Position numbers and translations under genes: made by a program. Of a DNA stretch of 64,000 nt, positions 36,853 to 49,729 are shown one piece after another; the stretch's first letter is position 1; every line of letters begins with the position of its first letter. The DNA is from Zerene cesonia (lineage: Eukaryota > Arthropoda > Insecta > Lepidoptera > Pieridae). The stretch spans positions 682,001 to 746,000 of the forward strand of contig NC_052113.1 in the NCBI RefSeq assembly GCF_012273895.1. Direction: 5' to 3'. Under the pieces are notes generated by a model. It was not told the DNA's origin and did no database searches. It was given only the letters and a program-made list of their open reading frames with translations.

Positions 36853-39800
36853 ATGCAAAATGCAAAGGAGAAAAATGCGCAATCAGTGCAAGATAAAAGT
36901 GCATTTGTGATTGAAGACACTAAATTTAAAGGTATGTTTCTATAAATACTATTTATTCATCCCATCTTGCGGTGGTTGACTCATAATAAAAACAAAATAA
37001 AATAACCTATGACACTCACATATATCGATGCTTTCTATTGGTTAAAGAACTTATAAAATCGGTTCAGTAGATCCTGAGATTTCCTCCTTTAACGTCAGAA
37101 ACTTACAAATTCACAAACCTTACTTATATTTGTAAATTAAACTGTAAAAAGTTTTTTTTATTAAAACATAAATGTATGCAATTTCATACGCCTCATTATT
37201 ATTGATACTTATAAGAATACCACCCACTTCTACGTCTTATACATGTAATAATAGTTAATCATGTGTATTTTAATGTTATTGTTCAATTATCGTAGCTTAA
37301 TATGACGTTAAATTATTAATTGAAATCATACAAGCAACAGTTTTTATTTTCTAAAAACAACACGTTGTGTTTGTGAATTACACAAAATAAATAATACTAT
37401 CTTATCTTATAGTCTTACTAAACCTGAATTTTTATTAACGTACATCAAATAAAAAACAGACATCATAGTTAAAAAATTCCTAAATGCTACAAATTCAAAA
37501 CTGGTGTCAGTTTTATTAGATGATGTTAAGAAATAATGATAAAAAAACGCATCACAAAACCTTCTTAAATTATTTCTGCTTCATTTCACGGCAATTTTCT
37601 TTTTAGTTTCAGATTGGGGTTATAGACATAAGCAATGCATTTTGCTGTTCTTGTCGCTAACAACCGCTTACAGCATGAGGGCATGCATGGGAATGGCTCT
37701 AGTGGTCATGACAGACATAGCATCTTATAGCACATCCAATTGTTCCGCTTCAAAACAAATTATTAATGACAGTGTTAGTACAATACCTAATTGTGTAGAT
37801 TCACCAGTTAATGACACGACGGGAAATGCAAACGGAACCGGCTTTCTACATAGTCTCCTATTGATACCACCAGTAAGTGTAATAATATTAATCATTAAAT
37901 TACATTCATTGCATCAGTAGTCGTGGTGAAAGTCTATTAAAAATACTTAAACTGCACTTTTAACTTGTGAATTTAATCAAATAAAAGGGATCAAATTATA
38001 CGCACTACGTTCTTGCTTTAGGTTTTACACGTTGTATGTTCAGGTGGAGGCCTTATTGCTGAAGATCTACCTGGTAATATTGAAGTGGATGGAAAGTGTA
38101 TTGCGTAATACTTCAGTGAACTCAGAAGTTTTTTTTTATTATGTTACAGTACCCAACCTTCAAATGGAACAAAAAGATCCAAGACACCGTGCAGTCCACT
38201 TTCTTCTGGGGATACATGCTCACTCAGATACCCGCTGGCACCATTGCTCATCATTTCGGTGCCAAATACTTGTTGACTGGAGCCTTGCTGATCAACGCAG
38301 TCATGTCATTTTGTTTGCCGTGGGCAGCGCTTTATGTAGGTTATTAATTTATGTCAATAAAATTTGTTTATATTTTACTTTGTACCGTCTTAAGGCAAAC
38401 AAATGATAAACTAACTTCATGTCGTTTGAAGTTTTTAAACATTTTAAAGATAAAAGAAATTTAACAGTTTCTTGGTTACCACATAATTTTTTCATTGATT
38501 TTAATAACAGCAACCTACAGAATAGTTATATAATATAATATACCATTATTTTTCAGGGAGGATGGGTGTTAACTGGAATATTTCGCTTCGTGCAAGGGCT
38601 GAGCCAAGCTTGCATAATTCCAGGAATGCATACGATGTTTGGTAAATGGGCGCCTCTAGAAGAGAGAGGAAGAATGACTGCTTTTGCATATGGTGGTACG
38701 GTAATCATTAGAAGTTGTATTTAAATTATTGTGGGAGTCGAGCATGCTTCGGCACGAATTGGGCCAGCTTGCACCGGGGAAGTACCACACCCCCACAGAA
38801 AACCGGCGTGAAATAGTGGCATGCCACTGTTTTCGTTCTTTTCCTCACCCGTCCTAGTCCATTACTTCTTTCCAGTCGTTAATCCTTTCCTTTTCCCTTA
38901 CCCCATAAAAGCGGGCAGCGCATTCATGGAGTTACTACCTTTGCGGATGTTTATGGGCGGTGGTGATCGCTTACCATCAGGCGAACCACCAGCTCAGCTG
39001 CCCGCTATGACATAAAAAAAAAAAATTATATAATCCAATTCCAAGGTAAGAAATGCATGTACTGTGAAAACTAAACAATACGTAGAAATGGTGGACATGG
39101 TATATGTCCTTACCAATATTATGGATGCAAAAGTGTGTTTGTATGTTGTATCGTACGGCGATATTATATTTTATGATTTTTGGGTCTGGAGATGGATTAA
39201 AGGCTAGGCTATACCATATATTATGGCATATATCAATATCTAGCCCGCGGCTTTAACTACCATGTCATTTGCTTCTAATTCTAGGACAAGCTCTGGGAGC
39301 AGTATTGGGATTTCCTGTTACCAGTTTTATTTCATCAACTTTCCTCGGTTGGCCGGGTATATTCCGTTTTTATGGAATCCTCGTGGGTTTGGTTGGATGT
39401 TTGCTCTGGTGGCTCGGTGCAGAATCTCCAGCACAGCATAAATACATATCAGTTGCAGAGAGACATTACATTGAAACCTCTTTGGGTCAAGTTGGTGATG
39501 CGGGAAAGGTTGGATATTTTATTAAATTTACTTATTAAATGATTGTCATGAAAGTATTTTCGACAATGTTTTAAAAAGATATCATTTATTTAATGATGCT
39601 TCGAAATATGCATTGAATTATACTGTTTTTTTTATATTTTTAGAAAAAGCACGCAGTTCCATGGTCAAAGATTTTACGCTGCCGTGGTCTTTATGCTATT
39701 ATGCTGGCCCACATTGGTCAGACTTGGTGCCAATTAACCCTGTTCACAGAAGTCCCAGCCTACATGGACAAAGTTATGGGGGTCAATATAAAAGCGGTAA

Positions 39801-41580
39801 TTATGAATTATAATAATTATTTAGCATGTAAAGTGCTTTGCCGATGCAAGCGTCATGTGACTTACAATATATAGTTGGTCAATAAGATTGATGATTCCTA
39901 ATAAGACTTTATTCGAAACACGGCTAAGGTAAGAGAATAGAATAAACTAACAGTGTTGCCTTTTGCGCAGTTCTATTGAAGTCCAGGATAGTCAGTTATT
40001 TATTACTTCTTTCAGAATGGCTTACTGTCCGCGCTTCCATTCCTGCTTATGTGGTTCACCAACTTCTTCTTCAGCTGGCTGTCAGACATGCTTATTGTCA
40101 AAAAAGTTTTTAGCGTTACTGTTGCCAGGAAAGTCGCTAATTGTACGGGTAATATTTTTTTTATTTGAATAATTTTTGCGTTTTCAAAATTCAGTTAAGT
40201 CTTATAAGCAAAATGCCATATAATTTAAATGGTTATGTTATTTAGTACGCAACTGCGCTGATGGTTGGCATAATGGTAAGCGATCACCCTGGCCCATTAC
40301 AATTTGTAGAATTTCCCGATGCGAGCTGGCCTCAAAGAGCCGGAGCGTGCTCGACTCCCACATTTAAAACGGTCACGGTACATTTAGAATCCAACCTATG
40401 CCTAGGTTAACTCTATGCTACTCACATTTGTTAAAAAAAACCACATGATTTTAGGAGCAATACCAGCATCAATATGTTTCGTAATACTAGCGCATTCTTC
40501 TAAGGACATTTATGCTGTAGAGGCTTTGCTGTGTATTATTTGCGCTTTCAAAATTGCTTGCACAGTTGGTTTTCAGGTAAGTTTAATTAGAGTTTTAATT
40601 ATTTTTATTAAACTTTTGAGCAAAAATAGTTGATGAATGTGATGATGGAAGAGATTGCAGGATACTTTGTTATCGTTCTTAGAACCAAAACTCAATCAAT
40701 TATGCCATTATGCTCAGTCAATTATGCCATTATCAACTCTGTAATATGCACTGCTCGTTACTCATCACTCATCTTTGTTGGTAAACAAATGTTATATATA
40801 AATAAAATAAATACAAAGCTGCTTTGTAAAATTAGCTTTTTTTTGTTCTTTATAAGGGTAAATATTAAAGATCAACACTGATGATTATTCTTTATATAGT
40901 TTCTGTTATTATTTATGATCGGAGTTTCTATAATTATTTTGATGATTTGTGTTCTAGGTGAATCATATTGACATATCTCCCAACTTTTCTGGCACTATGA
41001 TGGGTATGACAAATTTTGTGGCCAATTGTTTTGGTTCAGTTGCACCGTTGGTTGCTGGCTTCATCTTGACAGATGTGGTATGTTTTTGTATTCATTTGCT
41101 GTTATTGATATTGAAGTGTCGGATTTTCCTCCTATAGTTTTTTGGTCTATTTTACTAAGGAATTATAGAAATGTTTAGAAAGGATAAATTGTATAATAAG
41201 TATTGGTTGAACAAAATTTATAGATCATGTAATTTTAAGTATAAAGGAATCGTCTCTATGGTTTTTGGTCACAGTTTCTGAGATATACAGTAATGCATTC
41301 GTGCAAATGTTCATTTTTTCGCGAATTTTACCATTGTTTTAGGTCTTCTTTGACTGGACCATGTTTGACTAACTATAATTACATTCAACATTTATTCCAG
41401 ACCGATGAATATCTATGGCGAAAAGTATTCTACCTAGCAGCGACCATTTACTTTTTAACAAATGCTGCTTACGTCATCATGGGTACCGGAGAACTCGCTG
41501 ACTGGAATGAACCAGATAAAGAAAAAGATATACCAGAAACGGAAAAAATGATTAATGAAAAGGAATTAGAAAATAAATAG
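36853..41580 (+). CDS. SLC17-family MFS anion transporter, copy 3
   Basis: Ten exons: 36853-36931, 37607-37872, 38150-38335, 38557-38695, 39285-39508, 39644-39796, 40016-40148, 40455-40576, 40958-41077, 41401-41580; 533 aa. Phases match the other copies, but the final tail intron is absent, so exon 10 reads through TM12 into a Glu/Lys-rich tail. TM1 carries R51; the loop after it has sequons at N71, N80, N95 and N102. TM2 has the family block L-T-Q-I-P-A-G with F-G-A-K. TM4 has R187, Q-G-L-S-Q and P-G-M-H202, then K-W-A-P-L-E-E-R-G-R. TM11 has V-N-H-I-D-I-S-P-N-F-S-G. It keeps the canonical motifs best of the array and is probably a working H+/Na+-coupled anion carrier. Exon 2 has two in-frame acceptors six bases apart (37607 or 37613). 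It starts only 2 kb after copy 2. Confidence 0.93.
38731..39028 (+). mobile_element. A-tailed SINE-like repeat (family A), full length
   Basis: Runs from GTGGGAGTCGAGCATGCTTC through 'ccggggaagtaccacacccc' and GCGGTGGTGATCGCTTACC to CTGCCCGCTATGACAT and poly-A. The best-preserved copy here, in copy 3 intron 4, 36 bases past the donor. Its open frame is not a gene. Confidence 0.85.
40248..40364 (-). mobile_element. A-tailed SINE-like repeat (family A), internally deleted
   Basis: 'ctgatggttggcataatggt' with AAGCGATCACC joins directly to 'gcgtgctcgactcccacatt', the family's 5' end. Copy 3 intron 7. Confidence 0.65.
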
Positions 41581-41729
41581 ATAGATCATGAATTACAATG
41601 TTATCGCTACAAGTAGATGTACATAATATGTTTCACTGAAATGTGTTTTGGTAATTTTAGTAAATTGCTTTTACTGTGATAGTAGTGCTTGTTAAGATAT
41701 TTTTAGAGGTGAATAGTTTAGAAGATAGT

Positions 41730-41763
41730 AATAAAGAATTTTCCTAACATAGCTCTGAATAAA
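41730..41763 (+). terminator. polyadenylation signals of copy 3
   Basis: AATAAA at 41730-41735 and again at 41758-41763, about 150-180 bases after the TAG stop. Confidence 0.6.
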
Positions 41764-41774
41764 GCTTATTCGTG

Positions 41775-41940
41775 ATTTTTTTATGTCATCGTCGGCAATG
41801 GAGCTGGTGGGTCGCCTGATGGTCAGCGCTACCACCGCCCATGAACGCTTTTTGCCTTTCATCATCATCAGCTAATTTATTTCCTGCACGCTCGCTTAGC
41901 CTCGAGGATCTGACTTCTTGATCATCACTGAGCCATAACT
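41775..41940 (-). mobile_element. two SINE fragments side by side (family A, then family D)
   Basis: 41775-41852 has poly-T, 'ggagctggtgggtcgcctga' and 'caccgcccatgaacgc' (family A). 41858-41940 has CATCATCATCAGC, 'tatttcctgcacgctcgc' and 'atcactgagcca' (family D, middle deleted). Confidence 0.65.
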
Positions 41941-42879
41941 GTTTTACCTAACTCACTATTCCACAGATATTTGATAACTGTATTTAGATTTACTATCTGT
42001 ATCATAATTATCTAAAATTACATCATTAAGTTGAAATATTTGTGTTATATGTGTGTATGTTTGGAATGCTTTCACATAAAAACTACAAGTATTACCTAAA
42101 ACATTAGTTCCAAATTAGATGCATATTCACTGAGTGACTTTGCTTATATATGTACCGCGGACGAAGCAGGGGTGAACAGCTGGTGTAAAACAATTACATT
42201 TATGGAAATATTTCATACGCATGAATACCAAGAATTTTTGATACGCAAAGATAAAGTACCTATATGAAAAACACATAAGGAAACAATAATACATTTGAAA
42301 GAAAAATTTGTTCAACACAAATTAAATAAACACGTATACAGGCGCACTAGAGATAAATTCAAATTAAATAACAAACAAACATTACGCGAAAATCGTGATA
42401 GATAATTCTATTTTTAAATTTTCCATTACACTTATCATGATTGGAATCTCTAGTTATGTTTTGACAATATTTAATGTAATCAACGAATATATTGTTAAAT
42501 ATGTTACCAGAAATTGCGTTTCTTTCTTCATTTGAGTAAATTCGCAATTCGATTTTTTGGGTTTGTTATCAGAACTTTCGATTGGGGAACTGATTTAGAT
42601 TTTTTTAATTTGAAAGACGCTGATGCCTTGCGTTTGTATTTGGCGTGATTTAGCCTTTTTTAATTATTTTATGTTTAACTGGTGGTCCATTAAGTTTTGC
42701 AGAAGTAGAACTTCTGTAGATGCGTTGTTTGCTTTTGAGGAAATTAAAATTATTTACAGCTAGAAGTTAATATTCTTGAAAATATATAAATTATGGTACA
42801 TACTATATTAAATCTCAGGTATCACCATACCATAACATTCTTAGGAATTTATTGGCATTTTTTAAGGTTTCCACCTTCG

Positions 42880-43140
42880 TCGAGGAGTGAAATAATAGTA
42901 TGTTACTGTGTTCCGTACGGTGAGTGGGGAAGCCGGAGGCCTGCATCCTTTTCCTTACCCTCCTCAGTGCCTTCCCTTATTCCCCTCGTCGATCCTTTAT
43001 CTATCCCATGTCATATCAAGTTGGTAATACATTTGAAGTCTGAAAACCACCATACGCCTCTGTAAATGACCACGGGCGGTGCTAGCGCATACCATCAGGC
43101 TTAACACCAGCTCCATTGCCGACAAAGTAATAAAAAAATA
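42880..43140 (+). mobile_element. A-tailed SINE-like repeat (family A)
   Basis: GTGAGTGGGGAAGCCGGAGG, the pyrimidine-rich middle, 'gggcggtgctagcgcatacc' and 'ccagctccattgccgac' with an A-rich end. Confidence 0.75.
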
Positions 43141-43165
43141 AGATTACCAGTTGAATATACCAGGG

Positions 43166-43391
43166 ACCATATCCTTTTTCCTTCCGCTTCCCATTCCTTT
43201 CCTTTATTCCTCTCGCCAATCCTTTCTTAATCCCTTCCCAATTTAAAGTCGGCAATCCACTTGTAGAGGCTTAAGGTCTATTATCGACTTTGCGCCTCTA
43301 CAAATGTTCATGGGCGGTGGTAGCGCTTACCATCAGGCGTCCCACCAGCTCTATTGCCGACTGTGGCATAAAAAAAAATTAAAAAAAAAAG
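43166..43391 (+). mobile_element. A-tailed SINE-like repeat (family A), adjacent second copy
   Basis: Same orientation and 26 bases after the previous copy. 'cctttcctttattcctctcg', 'ggcggtggtagcgcttacca' and a mixed poly-A tail. Closer in sequence to 58519-58871. Confidence 0.75.
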
Positions 43392-44104
43392 AATATTCTC
43401 CGATACCACAATATACATCTCATTACTCACGTCTAAGAAGTTAAATTCAAACGAGGTAATCCTTGTTTTAAGAGCCAATGTAAGAACTTGAACGTATAAA
43501 AAGATTCAATTTCAGATTAGCCCAGTGAAGGTATAAGGCATTTGATCTCGATCGTTAAAAAATGATTTCACATTGTTTTCTCTGTGGTTTTAAGACCCCA
43601 TGAATCTAGATAACGTTTTATTATCTTAATAAAACTGTTGTTGACACAACTTTTTGTTGCTGTTTTATTTGTGTCTTTAATGAAATATTTTCAATTTAAA
43701 TTCGTGCAGTAAATTAGATAAATTCTAATCTAATAGACAAAATCTTATTCTATTAACTAGCGGTTCGCTGACTTCACCCATGTTACAAACATTGACTATC
43801 TATAGCACTTTGGGGTCACGTATATATTCAATAGTGAAATATTTTTCAGTAGTTCCTGACATTAGCGCATTCAAATAAACAAACAAAGCTTTTAAATTTA
43901 ATTTTTAGTTTTATAGCATTGAAAATTCAAAATTCAAGAATTCAAAATTTCTCAAACAACAAAGCTTTTGCTATATATAATCAGTATAAATGATGTAAGT
44001 TTTCTTTAAAAAATCAACGATTACGCATTATTAATTTACGCATGATAGAATGATGTTTTTAATTTGTCAAAGTGTGATATACTTTTATTATATACGATTT
44101 TTAC

Positions 44105-44285
44105 CACCTCCTTGATAAAATGGTTAACGAGGGGTCCTGGGTTCGATTCCCGGTGGAGATGCACAAAAAATGTTTCGGTCTAGCAAGACACAGAAGGTTG
44201 ATAACCTATTTGTCCATTAAAAATCGATCAGTGAAAAAGACGTATATCTAATGCCCCATGCCAGGGGACATGGGACATCACTTTA
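44105..44285 (+). mobile_element. tRNA-derived SINE
   Basis: TGGTTAACGAGGGGTCCTGG with GGGTTCGATTCCCGG, a clear B box, then 'gacacagaaggttgataacc' and AAAATCGATCAGTGAAAAAG. The head cannot form a full tRNA cloverleaf. Confidence 0.7.
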
Positions 44286-44684
44286 TCGCGATTTTCGTAA
44301 AATTGTTTTATAGTTATTATAATTGAATAATCAATTTTGTGCGCCTACACAAATTCTTAAGCCCTAGCGCATGTGTTCCAAGGGATGTCATTGTAAAATA
44401 AAATCCTCCGAGCGCTGCCCTCGGCTACCCTTTTAGCTCTAATGAAATTCCGATGTTCACATAATAAATCGTTTCCTATATTTCTGTGCTAATGCCCGCT
44501 AATTGGTCTTAAGAAGAAAGATTTCAATGGAATTTTTGTGTGTGTGTAGTGGTATTTTTTGCTGTGTGCATTAAAACATATGTATTTTTAAAAAGAGGTG
44601 CACACAAATATATCGTTACAATATTATAAGAAGATAACAAGAATTTTAAAATTCTAACGAGCATCAATCCAACTAATTTAAACG

Positions 44685-45005
44685 CGTAAGTTTGTCAGAA
44701 TATATGAATGTTTGTTACTGTTTCTCGCAAAAACCGTAAAACAAATTTTGACGATACTAAGCACATCACTGCTTAGTATTAGTAGCTTATGTACCAGAAT
44801 TACACCGATATCCGGGATTTGAACAATCAAATCAATATCTTACGTTCTTTCACTAGTCTCGAACTATAGGTATTAGTACTAAATTTCTTCCAAATTGGAT
44901 CAGTGCTTTAGGCGTGAAGAAGAGACTGACTGACATACAAACAGACGGATATACGGACAAACAGACATACAGGAGTAGTTACTGTCGCATATATAATATT
45001 AAGTA
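44685..45005. mobile_element. degenerate Helitron-type repeats
   Basis: The left half has 'gtttgttactgtttctcgca' and 'gtagcttatgtaccagaatt'. The right half has 'ggcgtgaagaagagactgac' and 'actgtcgcatatataatatt', which read as a reversed 5' end. Probably two old elements. Confidence 0.4.
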
Positions 45006-45542
45006 GTAAATTTAAGAGATTATCTGTAGACATACTCTTATTATTATCCACAATATTTAAGTCCGCCATCTTGATACAGTAAATGCAGTTTTATTTTTAT
45101 ATTGTCCCGTCCATAAAGAACGCCAGTTCCTTACTAATTAGCAAAATAGTTAGGTTTTTCTTAAAAAATAAATTCTTGGCTCAGATAATATTTTAAGATT
45201 TCAATATAATTTAGTTGAGAGCTTTTAAAATATTTCCCAACATTTTGGCTTCAATGTAATGTTGTAACGCAATTAAACTTTTTCTAGAATTTATTAGCAT
45301 CTAACCGGATATAAATATAATTCTATTAATTGCGTTCTATTTCTTTTCTCTTAATATTTATACGAGAAGAAAATTAATTTTTGTAAAGATCGCACTGTTA
45401 TGACTTTTCACATTCACTTCATTTATTCTTAAGCAGTGTTATGAGTATATAAAATGATATGTTTTTTTAAATTAGATATACGTAGGTATTTTAGTTGATT
45501 GTGAGTAAAATGTACAGTTTTATTTAACGCCATTAGCATTGG

Positions 45543-45763
45543 TGGCTCAGTCGTGAACTGCTGCTTAGCGGTGAAGGAAAACATTGTGAGGAAATCGGAA
45601 TGTCCAAGAATCAAATGTTTGACGACATGTGACATCTGCCAACCCGCACTTGGCCAGCGTGGTAGATTATGACCTGAACCGTATTATTATAGTACTCTTT
45701 GACCTGAACTCTCATAGCAGGCCTGTGTCCCAGCAGTGGGCTGATGATGATGATGATAATTTA
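45543..45763 (+). mobile_element. tRNA-headed SINE (family D), forward
   Basis: TGGCTCAGTCGTGAACTG head, 'caacccgcacttggccagcg', 'aggcctgtgtcccagcagtg' and a GATGATGATGATGAT tail. Confidence 0.7.
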
Positions 45764-46184
45764 ACGCCTGCGCAACATTGTTTTTTATCAAATAAGTCGT
45801 TTGGAACGTCTATAATAAATTACATGCATTTCACATAAGAATTTTTATGCCTAAATAGCTGTCTTCAACAGGAGCCATTTTCAATTCAAGATGGATGGCC
45901 TGTCAAGTCCTATCTCATTCAGAATAAATTATATGTGATCCCTCAATAGTTATAAAAAGTGAAGTAAGAAAGCGTGGAAGCCTTTTTCCGCATTTCCACC
46001 AACAGATTCTTGAATAAGTCTCGTTTTCAAGGCATCTCTTACGTGCATTTAAGATATAATCGACATAATGAAAGAAAATATTTTATTCTACTAGACGATG
46101 TGACACTCAAATGTACAAAAGAGGATAGGAAATACCTACATAAACAAAATGAAAGGCAAAAACAAAGCAACATACAACATTATT

Positions 46185-46476
46185 TATTTTTTTATGTCAT
46201 AGCGGGCAACTGAGCTGGTGGTTCGCCTGATGGTAAGCGATCACCACCGCCCATGAACATTCGTAGCGGTAGTCGTACCTCTGCGGACGCGCTGCCCGCT
46301 TTTAAGGGGTGAGACAAAATGAAAGGATTGGCGATTGGAAAAAAGGGATGGATTGGGATGGGTGAGGAAAAGGAAACGGCCTCCAGCTCCCCCACTCATC
46401 GAACGAAACACAGGACTTCTACTTGCCCAGAACGAGATGGCCTAAATCATGCCAAAGCGTGCCCGACTACCACATA
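46185..46476 (-). mobile_element. A-tailed SINE-like repeat (family A), nearly full length
   Basis: Poly-T, ATGTCATAGCGGGCAACTGA, GGTAAGCGATCACCACCGCC, 'ggcctccagctcccccac' and 'gccaaagcgtgcccgactac'. A good reference copy for the family. Confidence 0.8.
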
Positions 46477-47111
46477 CATGAGAATAAATTTATAATTAAT
46501 TTTTTCCTTTAACCAATCTAGTAAATAGGTATAAAAATAATAAAAACTTTAGGGTAAACAGAACATATGCGTTTTTATTATAGCACAACATAGATAGACG
46601 TTCTTATCACGTTCACATATTCATTTAAAAGCTTTACCTTGGAAATACTAAACAAACTTTATTCATAGCATTTTTCACGGTCTAGATCACAGGCTAAAGC
46701 TAGGCGCAAGTAGAATATATAGCGGCCCCTAAGGAGCCGAGTAAGTTGATTTAAACTCGGTTTGCGTCGTGAAAAATTATTTTCTAAATTGAGAAATATA
46801 GTGTTGTTGCAGTTAAAGAAGTGTAAAATAGTCCAATAAATCTTACGCAATCTCAACATTTAAAATCAAATTTATTCAACTTAAGCCGCTATTTAACACA
46901 CTCAATTTCTCAGTAAAGCTATTTGTAGACGATACATTATTATGTTATCAAATAGCTTTTTGTTTTAGGAGCATATTCGACTAACGAGTTAGTAAATCTG
47001 GTCGGGGAGTTCCATGAAATGGTCCCTGCCAACGATTATGAAATTAAAAAATTCGGAGAGGTTTTATTTTGACATACATCTGTCAAAATATTCCAGTTTA
47101 ATGCATGAACG

Positions 47112-47685
47112 GATTTTAATTAATGCTGTTCTGAAAATCTGTCTTTAAAAATTTTACCGATTTTTTTAGAATTCGTCCCATCTGCAATCCATAGTTCTGT
47201 AGAATGTTCTTCCGATAAGTAAGGTGGCTAGGCGGCTAAGCTATTTCGTATTTTTAAGATCATTTATTTACTTCAATCGAGTTGAAAAAAATGCATGGAA
47301 CAAAGCACTCAAAATGAATAAGCGAAGAGATTAAGTTTAAAGAATTAGTTTTCATTCTTTAATAAAAATGCATATTCTAAAGAGACATGGTAAAATAAGA
47401 TTTTAATTTATGCTGTTCTGAAAATCTGTCTTTAAAAATTTTACCGATTTTTTTAGAATTCGTCCCATCTGCAATCCATAGTTCTGTAGAATGTTCTTCC
47501 GATAAGTAAGGTGGCTAGGCGGCTAAGCTATTTCGTATTTTTAAGATCATTTATTTACTTCAATCGAGTTGAAAAAAATACATGGAACAAAGCACTCAAA
47601 ATGAATAAGCGAAGAGATTAAGTTTAAAGAATTAGTTTTCATTCTTTAATAAAAATGCATATTCTAAAGAGACATGGTAAAATAA
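47112..47685. repeat. 287-bp tandem duplication, 285/287 identical
   Basis: Units 47112-47398 and 47399-47685. I saw only two differences: TTAATTAATG vs TTAATTTATG near the start, and AAATGCATGG vs AAATACATGG. No ORF and no known repeat family inside. It is either a very recent duplication or an assembly artefact. Confidence 0.93.
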
Positions 47686-47866
47686 GATTAAAAAGAAAGA
47701 TCATGAATAGCTAAAATTCCAATGCCGAATGCACAACTTCACCTTACGCCAATCTTCAAAATCATTCCTTACCATCTGGATGCATGGCGGTCTACTACTG
47801 CGCTTTGTTGGAATTCTTTGCTAAGGACAACGACCTTGTGGAATAATTTATCATCTTTTAGAAATT

Positions 47867-47965
47867 AAAGACATTTTATCGGATTTTAAACGCAAATTAT
47901 TCATTATATTATTGTGATAATAATCGCGTAAAATAAAACACAAGAAAATTTAATACATCAACTTT
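47867..47965. mobile_element. MITE end fragment
   Basis: TTAGAAATTAAAGACATTTT and ATCGGATTTTAAACGC from one arm join directly to the outer 'taaaacacaagaaaattta' sequence. The core is deleted. Confidence 0.5.
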
Positions 47966-48532
47966 CCGGACAGATTCGAAGGAGGTTTATATCTTAAAGT
48001 ATTATCATCATATACATTAGTGGTGCCACCAACATTGCGAATGCCATCCAATGACCTATCTCACTGCTCGTTTTGCCTGCTCCGAGGTAAAAAATGAAAT
48101 GTAGTTTTAATCTTTCATGAATAAGTAGTGCTTTTATTAAATTTATGCTTCCATACGCCATTATTTATGTAAATAAACAATACACTAGAGAAAAATTATG
48201 CATCAATAATTTATTGATTGGATTTTTAACTGCTAAAGAAAGAAAATTGACGTTGCATATTTGTTTCATATTTTTCATATTTTACGTGCAAACAAGCACT
48301 TCAATTTAGATAAATGTATCATTGCTGTAAGCAAATATCAGCTGTTGATATGATGCCGCATGTCCTTATAAATGTCAATAGAGAATTGGCCTGACGCACT
48401 GCTGAACTGACTGGTGTGAATTTTTTCAATATCATTTTATTATCGAGACATTTATGGATGCATACTTGTTAGAAGTTATACACGTGCTAGTAAAAGTTGT
48501 TTCATCAACTTTTTAACCCACGTCCCTGAAAT

Positions 48533-48857
48533 AATCATCGTCATCATCAGCCCATATATATTTCTACTGCTGGGACACAGGCCTCCTAACAGGGTCCGGA
48601 CCATAATCCACCACGGCCAAGTGCGGGTGGGCAGATGTCACATGTCGTAGAAATCTTTAATTTTCGGACATGCCGGTTTCATTAGGATGTCTTCCTTCGC
48701 CGTTTCGAGCAGTGGTGATGTTATACACATGTGTAGATAAATTGAAGTGAGATTGATTAAATTGAAAAATCTATTTATTTCCTGCACGCTCGCCCGGTCT
48801 CGAACCCTGACTTATCGATTTTGAAGACCGAGGTCCTCACCACTGAGCCACCACTGC
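48533..48857 (-). mobile_element. tRNA-headed SINE (family D), nearly full length
   Basis: CATCATCAGCCCATATATAT through 'ggccaagtgcgggtgggcag' and 'cggtctcgaaccctgac' to CACTGAGCCACCACT, i.e. reversed head at the right end. Confidence 0.75.
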
Positions 48858-49189
48858 TTCGCATAATTCTTTCGTACTTGATAAAAAATTGTTGTCATTT
48901 CATCACATTAAAAGACAAGGAATGGTACCTCCCTGGGACGTTGGTGATATTTTTTTGTAGAAAAGAATTTAAGGGAACTATTCATGTGCAAACGCTTATC
49001 TAGGTTTTACGTTGCCTGCACTCGATCTATACCTATTCGCTACGTTTGGAATTAAACTCGTATGTCAATGTCAACAAAATGAAAATACCTCTAACTAGAA
49101 AGTAGAATAATTTATGCGATGTTTTAACGGAAATAAATTATTGTAAAAAATGCGTCTTCTTCTTCATCTTCAACACATGACTTCCATCC

Positions 49190-49330
49190 TTTAGAAATGA
49201 AAAACTTTTTAACGGATTTTAAGCGTGGTCGGGGAGACTGTCTCCCCGTGATCACGCTCGCTGTAAAGTGTTCGAAACGTCGGGTTAATAATATAATAAA
49301 TAAATCGTTTTAAAATCGTTAATCGACGTT
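49190..49330. mobile_element. MITE
   Basis: TTTTTAACGGATTTTAAGCG, 'gatcacgctcgctgtaaag' and GTTCGAAACGTCGGGTTAAT. Same family as 62487-62670; the right arm is partly lost. Confidence 0.65.
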
Positions 49331-49729
49331 TCCAAAAAGGAAGGCGGTTTTCAATTCAACCGTTTTTTTTATTTGTTGCTTTTGTTACTATTTGGACTTT
49401 CAACCGATCGGAGTGATTATTTTTATGTCTGATAGTAAAAAATATATATATATACATATATGTTGATAAATTGATGCATAATATAATGTAGATAAAAAAT
49501 ATCGTTTTGCGTATATTTTGTTGATGTCGTGTCAAGATTACCGGACGTTATCTTATAAGTTTAGATATCTATACCGTCTTGTATATTGTGATACTGTACC
49601 ATCTATCGCATTATTATAAACTTATTAAATGATATGCCACATCCATTATTAACTGTATATCTTCGATTTTTGTACCCATATTTATGTGTATCTTCTTTTT
49701 CTCAGCCTTAAATAAATCTATAGTTAGGT

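Noticed and set aside
38032..38406. 124-codon + ORF over copy 3 exon 3
   Set aside because: Out of frame with the transporter exon 38150-38335, which carries L-T-Q-I-P-A-G.
44135..44165. tRNA gene suggested by GGGTTCGATTCCCGG
   Set aside because: No matching acceptor, D or anticodon arms upstream. The downstream sequence is shared with other SINE copies, so it is a SINE head. The same reasoning applies at 34335 and 13940.
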